The position numbers and the translations under genes were made by a program. From Streptacidiphilus jeojiense (GTDB lineage Bacteria > Actinomycetota > Actinomycetes > Streptomycetales > Streptomycetaceae), in the NCBI RefSeq assembly GCF_000719095.1, contig NZ_JOEH01000032.1, positions 1-64,000 of the forward strand: a stretch of 64,000 nucleotides of DNA. The letters run 5' to 3'. A model generated the notes under the pieces. It was given only the letters and a program-made list of their open reading frames with translations, was not told where the DNA came from and searched no databases. Shown one piece after another: positions 42,991 to 50,589 of the stretch (its first letter is position 1; each line of letters begins with the position of its first letter).

Positions 42991-43175
42991 GGGGGTGTCG
43001 AGGGGGTGTCTCGATCGGAGATTTGACCGCATTTGCGCCAGTCTGGGGGTGTCACGGGGGGTGTCGGGTCCCGCCCGAGGGTGTCGCTGGGGGACACCCC
43101 CGGACGGGCGGGGACACGTCCGGGACACGTCACCACCTGGGGTTATGTGGGGGTGACACCCTCCCGGACACGTCT
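42991..43175. repeat. Short-repeat cluster 3' of traB, candidate clt site
   Basis: Five GGGTGTC words on the + strand (between 42991 and 43085) are followed by their complements, and by three direct copies of GGACACGTC (43112-43120, 43123-43131, 43166-43174). GGGTGTC/GACACCC also forms a hairpin at 43079-43099. TraB translocases of Streptomyces plasmids bind clusters of 8-bp repeats (TRS) within clt, often next to traB. Confidence 0.5.
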
Positions 43176-43185
43176 ATTCGACCTG

Positions 43186-45429
43186 TCATGCGCCGAGTAC
43201 GAACGTGACGTCGGAGCGGCGGAATCCGCGCCCCTCGGCTCCGGCCAGAGTGGTGACCTTGACGCGGTCGAGGGTCTTCCCGGTGCCGTCGAGGGCCTCC
43301 TCGATCTCCCGGCCGAGGCGGGCGCCGACCCGGCTGGACCATGCCTTGTCGCTCTCACCCTCGCGCGGTTCCCACCCGGCAGCCGGGTCCTGACGGTGCA
43401 ACAGGCGGGCAATGTCGGAGCTGCCGAGCTCGGCCGCACCGGACTCCTCGAACGCCTTCCGGATCTGGGCGAGGATGCCGGACACGGACAGCAGCCCCGA
43501 TGCGGCGTAGCCGGTCAGGGTGCCTGCCTCGACCCGCAGGGCCCGACCCCGGATGCAAATCCGCTCGAACTGCTGCGGGGTGATCAGGTCGGTTTGCAGC
43601 TTCTCGGCGCCCGATTCCTCGGCGAGGATGCCGACCCCGATCACGCCGAGGCCGGCGGCGGTGTGGCCGCGCTTGGCCGTGCCATCGCCGAGGATCATGT
43701 CCGACGAGGTGTCGTCCACGGTGTGCACGCTGTAGCGCTTGAGGATCACGTCGCGGAAGTCGGTGGGCACCGACTTGGCGCTCGGGCGCTGCGCCGCAGC
43801 AACGATGATCAGGCCGCACGCCCGGCCGCGCCGGATGAGGCGGGCGAGCTTCTCGACGACGGCCGCGAATTCTTTCAGCCCCTCCTTGCGGGCGAGCAGG
43901 ACCCCGAACGCCTCCTGGATCTCGTCGATCAGGAACATGAGGACGGGCATGCCGTGTGCCTCGGCCATGGCGGGCGTGAGGCGCATGTCGGGGCGCTGCG
44001 CCTTGGGCATCTTGCGGATCTTGGCGAACCGCGCGTCCATCTCCTCGATGAGTTCGTCGACCAGGTCAATGAACTCATCGACCGCCGCCGGATCAGCACC
44101 GATGATCGCCCGGTGCGCGATGCCTTCGAGCTCCTCCCAGTCCGCGCCGCCCTTGAAGTCGGCGAGCAGGATGCGGCACTGGGGGTCGAGGACGCCGGCC
44201 GCCGCCGGGAGGCGCATGGCCGAGGTCTTGCCATACCCCTGCGCCCCGCCGAACAGCATGGAGGACCACAGGAGTTGGAGGGTCTTCCGTGTGCTCTTGC
44301 GGGTGGAGCCGAACGGGACGCCGTCCCAGATCGACCAACGGTCGGCCTCGACCAGCAGGGAGACGGGCGCCGGACCGGAGAACGGGACGATGGCCGACAC
44401 CCACAGGACGACGTCGTTCGGGGTCTCGCCCTGCAGCAGGTCGATGCGCTCCAGCGGCAGGCCGAGGGCCCCGGCGAACTGCTCGGCCTTGCCCCGCAGT
44501 GCCTTGCACACCACGCCGGCGGGGAGCTTGAACTCGATCGTCGTGTTCTCGAGTTCGTCGCGGGTGCCCAGGCCCACGGCTCGGATTTCCTGCTCGGCGG
44601 TGATCAACCGGATATCCCGCAGGGCCCGGGTGATCCGCTCGTCGGTCACCGGGGCGTCGCTGCCCATAGGTTGGACCTGGTCAAGGAATGCGAACGCCCC
44701 GTCGGGGGCGCGGCGGACGAGCTCGCGGTGACCGAGGGCGTAGAGGAGCCCGAACAGCGGGATGAGCGCGGGGACGGCCAGGACCAGGCCCCAGGTCTGG
44801 CCAAGGGCGATCAGGGCCGCCACGTAGGAGGTGCAGCCAGTCAGGGCGTAGACGGTGACCGGCTCGCGGCGGCGCTGCTTCCCTTCCTTGCGTCGGTCGG
44901 CCCGCAGGTCCGCGATGTGCTCCGGACCTGCGTTGGCCCGTCGGACCTTGTCGGCAATCTCGCCGAACTCCGTGGCAAACAGGTGCGACCAGGCGTCACG
45001 GGTGCCGACTCGGGCACCCAGGGCAGCAATGCTGACACCGCGCCACAGGTAGACCGGCGAACGGGTCAGGTGGAACAGGGAGGCGTTCGCCCACACGGCG
45101 CGGCGCTGACGCCAGGCGCCCAGGTCAGTGAACGTGGCGGGGATGATCTCGCGCAGGTTCCAGCCGTCGCGCTCGTCGCCCACGGGGGCCTCGTCGAGCT
45201 GCTCGAACACCCCGCCCTCGGCAACCGCGGATTCCTCGTCCTGCTCGGCCTTGTCCAGCTGGATGGTTCCGGTGCGCAGGTCGGCGACGCCGCACGGGCT
45301 GTTCCGGGCGGCGATGCGGGCGCGGCGTTCGAGCTGGTCGAGGATCTCGGGGTCACGGTAGACGGAGTGGCCGGCAAGCTCGCCGCTCTCGGCCTCGGGC
45401 TCGGTGCCCTGCTCGGTGCTGGTGGTCAT
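43186..45429 (-). CDS. traB: TraB/FtsK-like DNA translocase
   Basis: A 747-aa protein. The N-terminal third is helical with a hydrophobic pair at about 205-250 (TGCTSYVAALIALGQTWGLV and LAVPALIPLFGLLYALG). The FtsK/SpoIIIE motor follows: Walker A GGAQGYGKT (394-402) and Walker B VLMFLIDEIQE (about 495-505). The C-terminal region has LLSVSGILAQIRKAFEESGA and a winged-helix-like end. A single FtsK-type translocase moves double-stranded DNA in Streptomyces conjugation. Symbol given by analogy with pSVH1/pSN22 TraB. Confidence 0.85.
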   Translation of the reverse strand: MTTSTEQGTEPEAESGELAGHSVYRDPEILDQLERRARIAARNSPCGVADLRTGTIQLDKAEQDEESAVAEGGVFEQLDEAPVGDERDGWNLREIIPATFTDLGAWRQRRAVWANASLFHLTRSPVYLWRGVSIAALGARVGTRDAWSHLFATEFGEIADKVRRANAGPEHIADLRADRRKEGKQRRREPVTVYALTGCTSYVAALIALGQTWGLVLAVPALIPLFGLLYALGHRELVRRAPDGAFAFLDQVQPMGSDAPVTDERITRALRDIRLITAEQEIRAVGLGTRDELENTTIEFKLPAGVVCKALRGKAEQFAGALGLPLERIDLLQGETPNDVVLWVSAIVPFSGPAPVSLLVEADRWSIWDGVPFGSTRKSTRKTLQLLWSSMLFGGAQGYGKTSAMRLPAAAGVLDPQCRILLADFKGGADWEELEGIAHRAIIGADPAAVDEFIDLVDELIEEMDARFAKIRKMPKAQRPDMRLTPAMAEAHGMPVLMFLIDEIQEAFGVLLARKEGLKEFAAVVEKLARLIRRGRACGLIIVAAAQRPSAKSVPTDFRDVILKRYSVHTVDDTSSDMILGDGTAKRGHTAAGLGVIGVGILAEESGAEKLQTDLITPQQFERICIRGRALRVEAGTLTGYAASGLLSVSGILAQIRKAFEESGAAELGSSDIARLLHRQDPAAGWEPREGESDKAWSSRVGARLGREIEEALDGTGKTLDRVKVTTLAGAEGRGFRRSDVTFVLGA

Positions 45430-45501
45430 GGTGCTGTCCTTCCTTGAAGAGTGGGGCCGGCGGCCCGGCCGCGCGGGGGGTGCGGCCGGGCGAGCAGGGC
45501 G

Positions 45502-45825
45502 TCAGAGCTTCGGCGTGACGGCGGACAGGCGGCCGTCGAGGAGGTCGAGCGAGAGGTGAAGTCGGGCGAGGGCGATCTCGGCAGCGGCCCCGAGGGCGGC
45601 CCCCTCGGCAAGGAGGGAGCGTGCGTCCTCGGCGGCCCGCCATGCCTTGTCGCCGTGCTCTCCGGTGGGGGAGTGGGTGGCGAATGCCATGTAGAGGAGG
45701 CCGAGCTCGGCGCACGTCCGGGCGATGTTCGGGTGACGGGCGGCGGCCTCGGCGTCGGCCTGGTCGGCGAGTTCGCGGGCGATCTGGTGGAAGACGTTCC
45801 CGCCGTCGGTGTTGGCCTCAATCAT
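45502..45825 (-). CDS. Small helical hypothetical protein
   Basis: A 107-aa protein whose ATG overlaps the stop of the preceding gene. It is almost wholly alpha-helical (FHQIARELADQADAEAA; WRAAEDARSLLAEGAALGAA), like a single helical-bundle or TPR-like unit. Part of the coupled spd-type gene run; function unknown. Confidence 0.5.
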   Translation of the reverse strand: MIEANTDGGNVFHQIARELADQADAEAAARHPNIARTCAELGLLYMAFATHSPTGEHGDKAWRAAEDARSLLAEGAALGAAAEIALARLHLSLDLLDGRLSAVTPKL

Positions 45826-46067
45826 TTCCCTGCCTCCTTCTTCTTCGCGGCCTTGCTCTCGGCGCGGATCGTGGCCGACTGCCGGGCGGAGCGGACGAGG
45901 CGGGCAAGGGCGGGCAGGGACAGGAGGAACGCCAGGAGGAGCACGCCGAACAGGGCCGAGTCCTGCCACCCGAGGGCGGGGGCAAGGCGGATGGTCAGGT
46001 ACACCCCGGCCGGGGTGGCGATGATCAGCGTCCGGGGCGGGGTGAAGCTACGGGCGGTGCTGCTCAT
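45822..46067 (-). CDS. Small membrane protein
   Basis: An 81-aa protein with two hydrophobic segments (TLIIATPAGVYLTIRLAPAL and ALFGVLLLAFLLSLPALARL) and a basic C-terminus ending in AAKKKEAGK. Both ends overlap neighbours (ATGA type). Spd-like topology. Confidence 0.6.
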   Translation of the reverse strand: MSSTARSFTPPRTLIIATPAGVYLTIRLAPALGWQDSALFGVLLLAFLLSLPALARLVRSARQSATIRAESKAAKKKEAGK

Positions 46068-47302
46068 CGGGCTGCCCTCTCGTTCTTGACGGCGTCGCGC
46101 AGACGGATCAGGTATTCGGTGGACCCGCCACCGACGGCGGAGCGGACGTTGGCGACGGACAGTTTCGTGACGTCGCGCAGGGCGGCGGCGAGGTCCCTGA
46201 CCTTGTCGAGGTCGGCCTCGTCGAGGGGTTTCAGGGGGGTCTTGGCGGCGGTCCGCCCACTGACGCGCTTCCCTTTACGCCCAAGGGTTTTCGGGCCCCG
46301 GGGGCCTCCCGTGGGACTGAGGTTCGGGCCGCCGTTGGAGCGCCCGCCGCCGGTCCCGTCCTCGTCCTCCCCGGGGCCGAACAGCTCCGCGAGGAGGAGT
46401 TCGACGGCGACGGCCTCGGGGCTCATCTCGGACCCGGCGACGGCTTCGGACAGGGCCTTGTCCGCCGCGACACGGGCGGCCAGGACCGCGGCTGTGATGC
46501 CCAGGTCGGAACGGTGCACGTCGTACCAGGCGGACCGCCACGCGGTCTCGGTGGGCAGGGTGCCGTACGGTGCGGCGGTCATCAGGTCGACGTACCGGCG
46601 GTACACCGCGCGGAACCGCCGACGGCGCTTGCGGTCGTGGCGCCTGCGCCGCCGGTCCTCGCGGCGCTGCGCTTTGGTGCGCGAGCTCTTGCTCTTGTGG
46701 CGGCCGATGCCGCGCAGTTCCCAGAACGCGACGGAGCCGAGGGAGGCGAGGGCGAGCACCCAGGCGAGCCACCCGCCCTCGGGCCCGGGGGCGTGCGAGT
46801 AGTTGATCGTTGCGGCGATTCCGGCCGCGCCCCACATGGCGAGGCGGAACGGCAGGGTGGGGCGTCCCTCGCGCCGGGCGCGTTCCCCGGCGATGGTGGC
46901 GACGCCCGCCCCGGACTCCAGCATCACGGCCAGAGCAACCGCGATCATGACGGGGAGACCGGCGTCCGACAGGGCATGGAGCTGGAAGTACAGCGCCGGC
47001 CCGGCCGAGCACACCATCACGACCAGAGCGGCGACGGTGTCACCCTGGGCACGCAGCCTGGCGAACCCGGCGGCGCGGGCGGACTGGCGCTCGGTGCGGC
47101 GGCGGGTCTTCTCGCGGTCGGCCTCGCGGCGGGCCCGACGCTGGGCCTCGTCGCGCTCAGCGCGGTCCTGGCGCTCCTGCTCGCGCCGGTTGGCCTCTGC
47201 TTCGCGCTCGGCCTCGCGCTCGGCGGCCTTCTGAGCGAGCTCCAGCTCGAAGGCGGCAGCGCGGTCCTTACGGCGCTCCTCGTAGAACTCGGAGTTGTTC
47301 AT
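46064..47302 (-). CDS. DUF2637 protein with long coiled coil
   Basis: A 412-aa protein from the ATG at 47302. Residues about 15-85 are a charged coiled coil (AEREAEREAEANRREQERQD). Four membrane helices follow at about 95-205: LVVMVCSAGPALYFQLHAL, GLPVMIAVALAVMLESGAG, FRLAMWGAAGIAATINYSH and WLAWVALASLG-type. This is the DUF2637 pattern. A basic helical region (KAQRREDRRRRRHDRKRRRR) and a C-terminal DNA-binding-like part with SVANVRSAVGGGSTEYL end it. Likely the main Spd-type transfer protein of this module. Confidence 0.75.
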   Translation of the reverse strand: MNNSEFYEERRKDRAAAFELELAQKAAEREAEREAEANRREQERQDRAERDEAQRRARREADREKTRRRTERQSARAAGFARLRAQGDTVAALVVMVCSAGPALYFQLHALSDAGLPVMIAVALAVMLESGAGVATIAGERARREGRPTLPFRLAMWGAAGIAATINYSHAPGPEGGWLAWVLALASLGSVAFWELRGIGRHKSKSSRTKAQRREDRRRRRHDRKRRRRFRAVYRRYVDLMTAAPYGTLPTETAWRSAWYDVHRSDLGITAAVLAARVAADKALSEAVAGSEMSPEAVAVELLLAELFGPGEDEDGTGGGRSNGGPNLSPTGGPRGPKTLGRKGKRVSGRTAAKTPLKPLDEADLDKVRDLAAALRDVTKLSVANVRSAVGGGSTEYLIRLRDAVKNERAAR

Positions 47303-47541
47303 CGGCGGTTCTCCTTGCGCAGGGTGCGGGCGCAGAGGGGGCATCCGGTGTAGTAGAGCCGTCCGCCCCGCTCGGCGCGGTCGATCTCGACGAACAAGGC
47401 CACGGACAGGGCGCCGAACAGGGCGGCGATCCACCACTGGCGGGCGACGGCGGCGAATCCGGCCACGCAGAACAGGCCGACAACGACAGCGGGGCTAGTG
47501 ATCAGGTGGTGCGCGGCGGCGGCGACGGGGCGGCCCTTCAC
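47299..47541 (-). CDS. Small membrane protein
   Basis: An 80-aa protein from the GTG at 47541, overlapping the previous stop (GTGA). Two membrane helices (AVVVGLFCVAGFAAVARQWW and WIAALFGALSVALFVEIDRA) and a C-terminal CPLC motif in YYTGCPLCARTLRKENRR. The Cys pair could bind metal. It overlaps the DUF2637 start. Confidence 0.6.
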   Translation of the reverse strand: MKGRPVAAAAHHLITSPAVVVGLFCVAGFAAVARQWWIAALFGALSVALFVEIDRAERGGRLYYTGCPLCARTLRKENRR

Positions 47542-47807
47542 GGCGTCACCGCCGGCGGCGGGGTGTTGCGGTAGGTGGAGGCGGCCCGGATGGCGACGCG
47601 GGCCAGGACCGCGGCCCCGCCCAGGAACGCGGCGGCCTTGATCGCGGCCACCAGGGCGCAGACCATGGTCACGACGAGGGGGGCGGAGAGGTAGACCAGG
47701 CCGACGAGGAGGCCGACCAGGACCAGGAGAGCGGCGGGGTGCAGTCGGTCGGCGAGGCCGAGCAGGGTGCGGAAGGTGCGGGCGATGGCGCGGCGGTCGA
47801 TCCTCAT
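47538..47807 (-). CDS. Small membrane protein
   Basis: An 89-aa protein with a basic N-terminus and two hydrophobic segments (ALLVLVGLLVGLVYLSAPLV and VCALVAAIKAAAFLGGAAVL). ATGA/GTGA overlaps on both sides place it firmly in the coupled transfer operon. Spd-like. Confidence 0.6.
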   Translation of the reverse strand: MRIDRRAIARTFRTLLGLADRLHPAALLVLVGLLVGLVYLSAPLVVTMVCALVAAIKAAAFLGGAAVLARVAIRAASTYRNTPPPAVTP

Positions 47808-48175
47808 GCGACCCACCCCCGGAGGGCCTGGTCGACCACGTCGTGGTCGTAGCCGTCGGCGTCGTCGGCGAGCTCCAGCTCGGCAACGACGACGGCGAGG
47901 CGGGCGACGGCCTGGGGGATGTTCACGAACCCCTCGTCGATCATGTCGACCAGGGCGGCGACGCGGGCGTACTCGCCGGCGAACGCAGCGAACACGTCGT
48001 CGTCGTGGTCCTGGTCGCCCAGGTCTTCGGGGATCTCGTACTGGGAACCGAGGACGAGGTCGACGTCGAGGGTGATCGCGACGGAGAGGTCCGTCCGGGT
48101 GGCGTCGTCGACAAGGCGGACACCTGCGGCGCGGATTCGCGCGCCGGGGACGCTTTCGGGCATGGTGATGCTCAC
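47804..48175 (-). CDS. Small acidic hypothetical protein, first gene of the transfer operon
   Basis: A 123-aa protein. I prefer the GTG at 48175, because GAGGAG then lies 9 nt upstream; a TTG three codons earlier is too close to it. It is acidic (DLGDQDHDDDVFAAF) with helices ARVAALVDMIDEGF and AVARLAVVVAELELA. It opens the leftward operon that runs to traB. The GntR-type repressor is divergent. Confidence 0.5.
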   Translation of the reverse strand: MSITMPESVPGARIRAAGVRLVDDATRTDLSVAITLDVDLVLGSQYEIPEDLGDQDHDDDVFAAFAGEYARVAALVDMIDEGFVNIPQAVARLAVVVAELELADDADGYDHDVVDQALRGWVA

Positions 48176-48274
48176 GCGGTTCAACTCCTCTACTGAGTTG
48201 GTCCGCCTGCGGCCCCGGTGCGTCTAGACCACGCATTCGGGGCCGTGCCCTTTGGTGGGCATGGCGGGGCGGGC

Positions 48275-48308
48275 GTCACTCTGTGAGGACCTGGCCTCAC
48301 AGAGTGAC
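48275..48308. promoter_or_regulatory. Perfect 14-bp hairpin upstream of the transfer operon
   Basis: GTCACTCTGTGAGG and CCTCACAGAGTGAC flank a 6-nt loop. It lies 100 nt before the leftward operon and 125 nt before the repressor gene. It could act as an operator or as an RNA hairpin in the leader of the operon. Confidence 0.5.
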
Positions 48309-48343
48309 GTTGACATGACTGTGCACGACGCCCAGCCCCTGTG

Positions 48344-48362
48344 TCAATAACCTGGCTATTGA
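48344..48362. promoter_or_regulatory. Operator-like palindrome 1 of the GntR repressor
   Basis: TCAATA-aCCtGGc-TATTGA: 6-bp arms plus a CC..GG core, 19 bp in all. A related site lies 65 nt further on. Paired palindromes between a GntR gene and its divergent operon are the expected KorSA-type arrangement. Confidence 0.6.
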
Positions 48363-48408
48363 ATCAGGGGCTTGCAATACGACTGCGAGTCGCCATCCTT
48401 GCTCGGCC

Positions 48409-48430
48409 TCAATAGCCAGGGCTACTGTCA
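48409..48430. promoter_or_regulatory. Operator-like palindrome 2 of the GntR repressor
   Basis: TCAATAGCC-AGG-GCTACTGTCA shares its left half with the palindrome at 48344, and is an imperfect inverted repeat. It overlaps the ribosome-binding region of the repressor gene, which starts 5 nt later, so binding would shut off the repressor itself. Confidence 0.55.
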
Positions 48431-48434
48431 AGGC

Positions 48435-49262
48435 ATGGACGACGACACCCCGGTACACGGGCCCCCGCCCGTCGCGCGCTACCGAGAGATCGCCAACGAC
48501 CTGCTCCGCCGAATCGAGAGCGGCGAGTTCCCCCCGGGCTCGAAACTGCCGACGTTCGCCGAGCTGCGCGTCGAGTACGACACCGGGGGCCCCACGATCG
48601 AGGAGGCCGTGAGCGTGCTCAAGGTCGCAGGCCGCGTACGGTCCGCCCGCCGCCTCGGAACGATCGTGCTCGACGGTCAGGCCCCGGTCGAGCGCCTCGA
48701 CCGGGGCCACAGCGTGCGGCGCAACGAATACGGCTACATCTTCAATGCCGGGGCCGGCCACTGGGCGCCGATCGCCTTCCGCGCCCCCGCGTGGGTCAAG
48801 GCGGACGACGAGATCGCCGCCCGCCTCGAAATCGCACCGGGTTCCCCGGTGCTCGTCCGGTGGCGTGTCGTCGGCCCGGACAGGACGCAACCGTTTCAGC
48901 TCACCTGCTCGTACATCGTCGAGGCCGTCGCCCGGGGGACCGCGGTCGAGCAGGTCGACACCGGGCCCGGGGGGTGGCTCGACCGAGCCGAGCACGACCT
49001 CGGGCACGGCCCGCTGTCCTGGGCGGAGTTCGTCACCTCACGACTTCCGGGGCCCGAGGAGGCGAAGGCACTCAAGATCCCGAGGGAAACCCCCGTCCTG
49101 GTCCTGTCGTGCGTGGCCACCAGCGGCGCCACGAAAGAACCGATAGCGGTCGACGTGACCGTGATGCCGGGCCGTTCGTTCGAGATCCGCTACCCGATCA
49201 CCCGTGACAAGTCGGCCCGGTGGCCCACTGCCCCCGCCGCCGACCGGAACACACCGCGCTGA
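48435..49262 (+). CDS. GntR-family repressor (KorSA-like)
   Basis: A 275-aa protein. The N-terminal winged helix (about 15-80) reads RYREIANDLLRRIESGEFPP, then GSKLPTFAELRVEYD and GPTIEEAVSVLKVAGRV, the GntR pattern with a slightly altered recognition helix. The C-terminal UTRA-type domain (about 95-255) has FRAPAWVKADDEIAARLEIA and VLVLSCVATSGA. KorSA of pSAM2 controls transfer and replication genes; the divergent spd/traB operon and paired operators support the same job here. Confidence 0.82.
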   Translation: MDDDTPVHGPPPVARYREIANDLLRRIESGEFPPGSKLPTFAELRVEYDTGGPTIEEAVSVLKVAGRVRSARRLGTIVLDGQAPVERLDRGHSVRRNEYGYIFNAGAGHWAPIAFRAPAWVKADDEIAARLEIAPGSPVLVRWRVVGPDRTQPFQLTCSYIVEAVARGTAVEQVDTGPGGWLDRAEHDLGHGPLSWAEFVTSRLPGPEEAKALKIPRETPVLVLSCVATSGATKEPIAVDVTVMPGRSFEIRYPITRDKSARWPTAPAADRNTPR

Positions 49263-49316
49263 TCCGACCGTCCACCGCGCCCACCCCTCGGGTCGGGAAC
49301 GCGCGGTCCTACGCGA

Positions 49317-49790
49317 GTGCGGATCGCGAGCATCCACCAGGGGGCAAGCGGGCTGATCATCGACCTGTTCGACCCGGACAGGGCCCGGTTGCCGGTCCTC
49401 AAGACCAGCTTGCAGCGCCTGGCGCGGTCCATCGGCGGCACCACAGATGGTGCTCGCCGCGCCGTGCAGGTGCTGGTCGACAACGGCGACTTCGCAGCCA
49501 GCACCACGTTGGCCGGCCTCGCGGAGCACAAGGTCTTCGAACTGCGCTGCGACTGGGACGCCTTCGACGCGTCCCGCATCACGATCCGGCTCTCCGACCG
49601 CGGCGCGCACTGCCGTCAGCGCGCGGTGGCCGTTCGGGCACGTCAGAGGGTGCGGGTGGTGACCGTGAGGGTGGCACCTGGTCGCAGCTGGATGCTGAGG
49701 TTGCCGTCGCTGTCGGCGGTGACGAGCGATCCGGAGATCTCGGCCTGCTGCGTGCTGGCCTCCCCGGTCACATTCATGGGACGGGGCTGA
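49317..49790 (+). CDS. Hypothetical protein, possibly a decayed gene
   Basis: A 157-codon frame from a GTG. The first 100 residues have a good coding look: MRIASIHQGASGLIIDLFDP, then helices RLPVLKTSLQRLARSIGG and GARRAVQVLVDNGDFAAS. The last 50 overlap the convergent gene at 49643 and look like its shadow. The true end may have been lost. No family recognised. Confidence 0.35.
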   Translation: MRIASIHQGASGLIIDLFDPDRARLPVLKTSLQRLARSIGGTTDGARRAVQVLVDNGDFAASTTLAGLAEHKVFELRCDWDAFDASRITIRLSDRGAHCRQRAVAVRARQRVRVVTVRVAPGRSWMLRLPSLSAVTSDPEISACCVLASPVTFMGRG

Positions 49791-50200
49791 AGGTCGGCAA
49801 GCGGAAGGATCCGCACAGGGTTGCGTTCGCCGCGTTGCCAGCGGATCGGGGACTCGGTTCCGATCAGGTGCGCGAAGCGTCGGGACGGCGCACCGAGGAA
49901 CTGCACACGCTCGTGGCCCGCGTCGTTGGTTTCGAATACGAAGGGGTCTGCCCCGGGTACCGGTGAGGCCACGTCGTAGGCCGAGATGATCTGGCCGTTG
50001 TGGTAGCCGAGGACCAAGGCGATGCGTTCGGGTTGGAACGCCGTGCGGCGGCGGCTGTTGCCCGGACCCATCAACCACCAGCCCATGGTCTTGTCCTGCT
50101 GGGAGTCGGCGGACGTTGCCTGCGCGGCCTCCTTGCTGTTGACGATCAGAACCAGGTCGGCAGCGGGTGCGAGGGAAGTGATGGCGGAATCGGTGGACAT
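49643..50200 (-). CDS. Hypothetical protein
   Basis: A 185-aa protein starting MSTDSAITSLAPAADLVLIV. It is strand-rich (RIALVLGYHNGQIISAYDVA; PFVFETNDAGHERVQFLG), and ends in a compact segment with GNLSIQLRPGATLTVTTRTL. No catalytic motif is recognised. It converges on and overlaps the 49317 frame. Confidence 0.5.
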   Translation of the reverse strand: MSTDSAITSLAPAADLVLIVNSKEAAQATSADSQQDKTMGWWLMGPGNSRRRTAFQPERIALVLGYHNGQIISAYDVASPVPGADPFVFETNDAGHERVQFLGAPSRRFAHLIGTESPIRWQRGERNPVRILPLADLQPRPMNVTGEASTQQAEISGSLVTADSDGNLSIQLRPGATLTVTTRTL

Positions 50201-50589
50201 GAAGGCTCCAGAGTGCGGCGTCGCTACGGATCCTAGCTCAAATCAGAGCACTTGCAGAAGATGATAGGGATATGGGAGAGTTCCCCCGTACCACCCAACC
50301 AGCCACCCCAGTAAGGGCAGTGATCGAACATCAGGACCGGCTCCGGCATGCGGGACTGGACAAGGAGAGTCGTGAAGGAGCACCAGGCCGGTCGAACCGA
50401 TCAACGGACGCCCAGCTCCAGCCCGGTACGTGACAGCAGCACCTGGGAAGATCACCAGGGTCATGTCAGCGCCCTACGGCAGCCAAAAGACCCGCTCATC
50501 GACTTCAAGCTCCGCGTCAGAATGCATGTGCCGGCCAGGGTGGTGCTAGGGCTGCTGGGTGTCATCGGTGCCGGTGCCGGTGTCGCCGC
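50201..50589. other. Gene-free interval before the zeta-like gene
   Basis: 389 nt with a relatively A/T-rich first part (CAAATCAGAGCACTTGCAGAAGA region, near 50240-50270). It should hold promoters for both divergent genes. A short rightward frame at 50348 has no ribosome-binding site and no plausible protein, so I do not call it. Confidence 0.5.
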
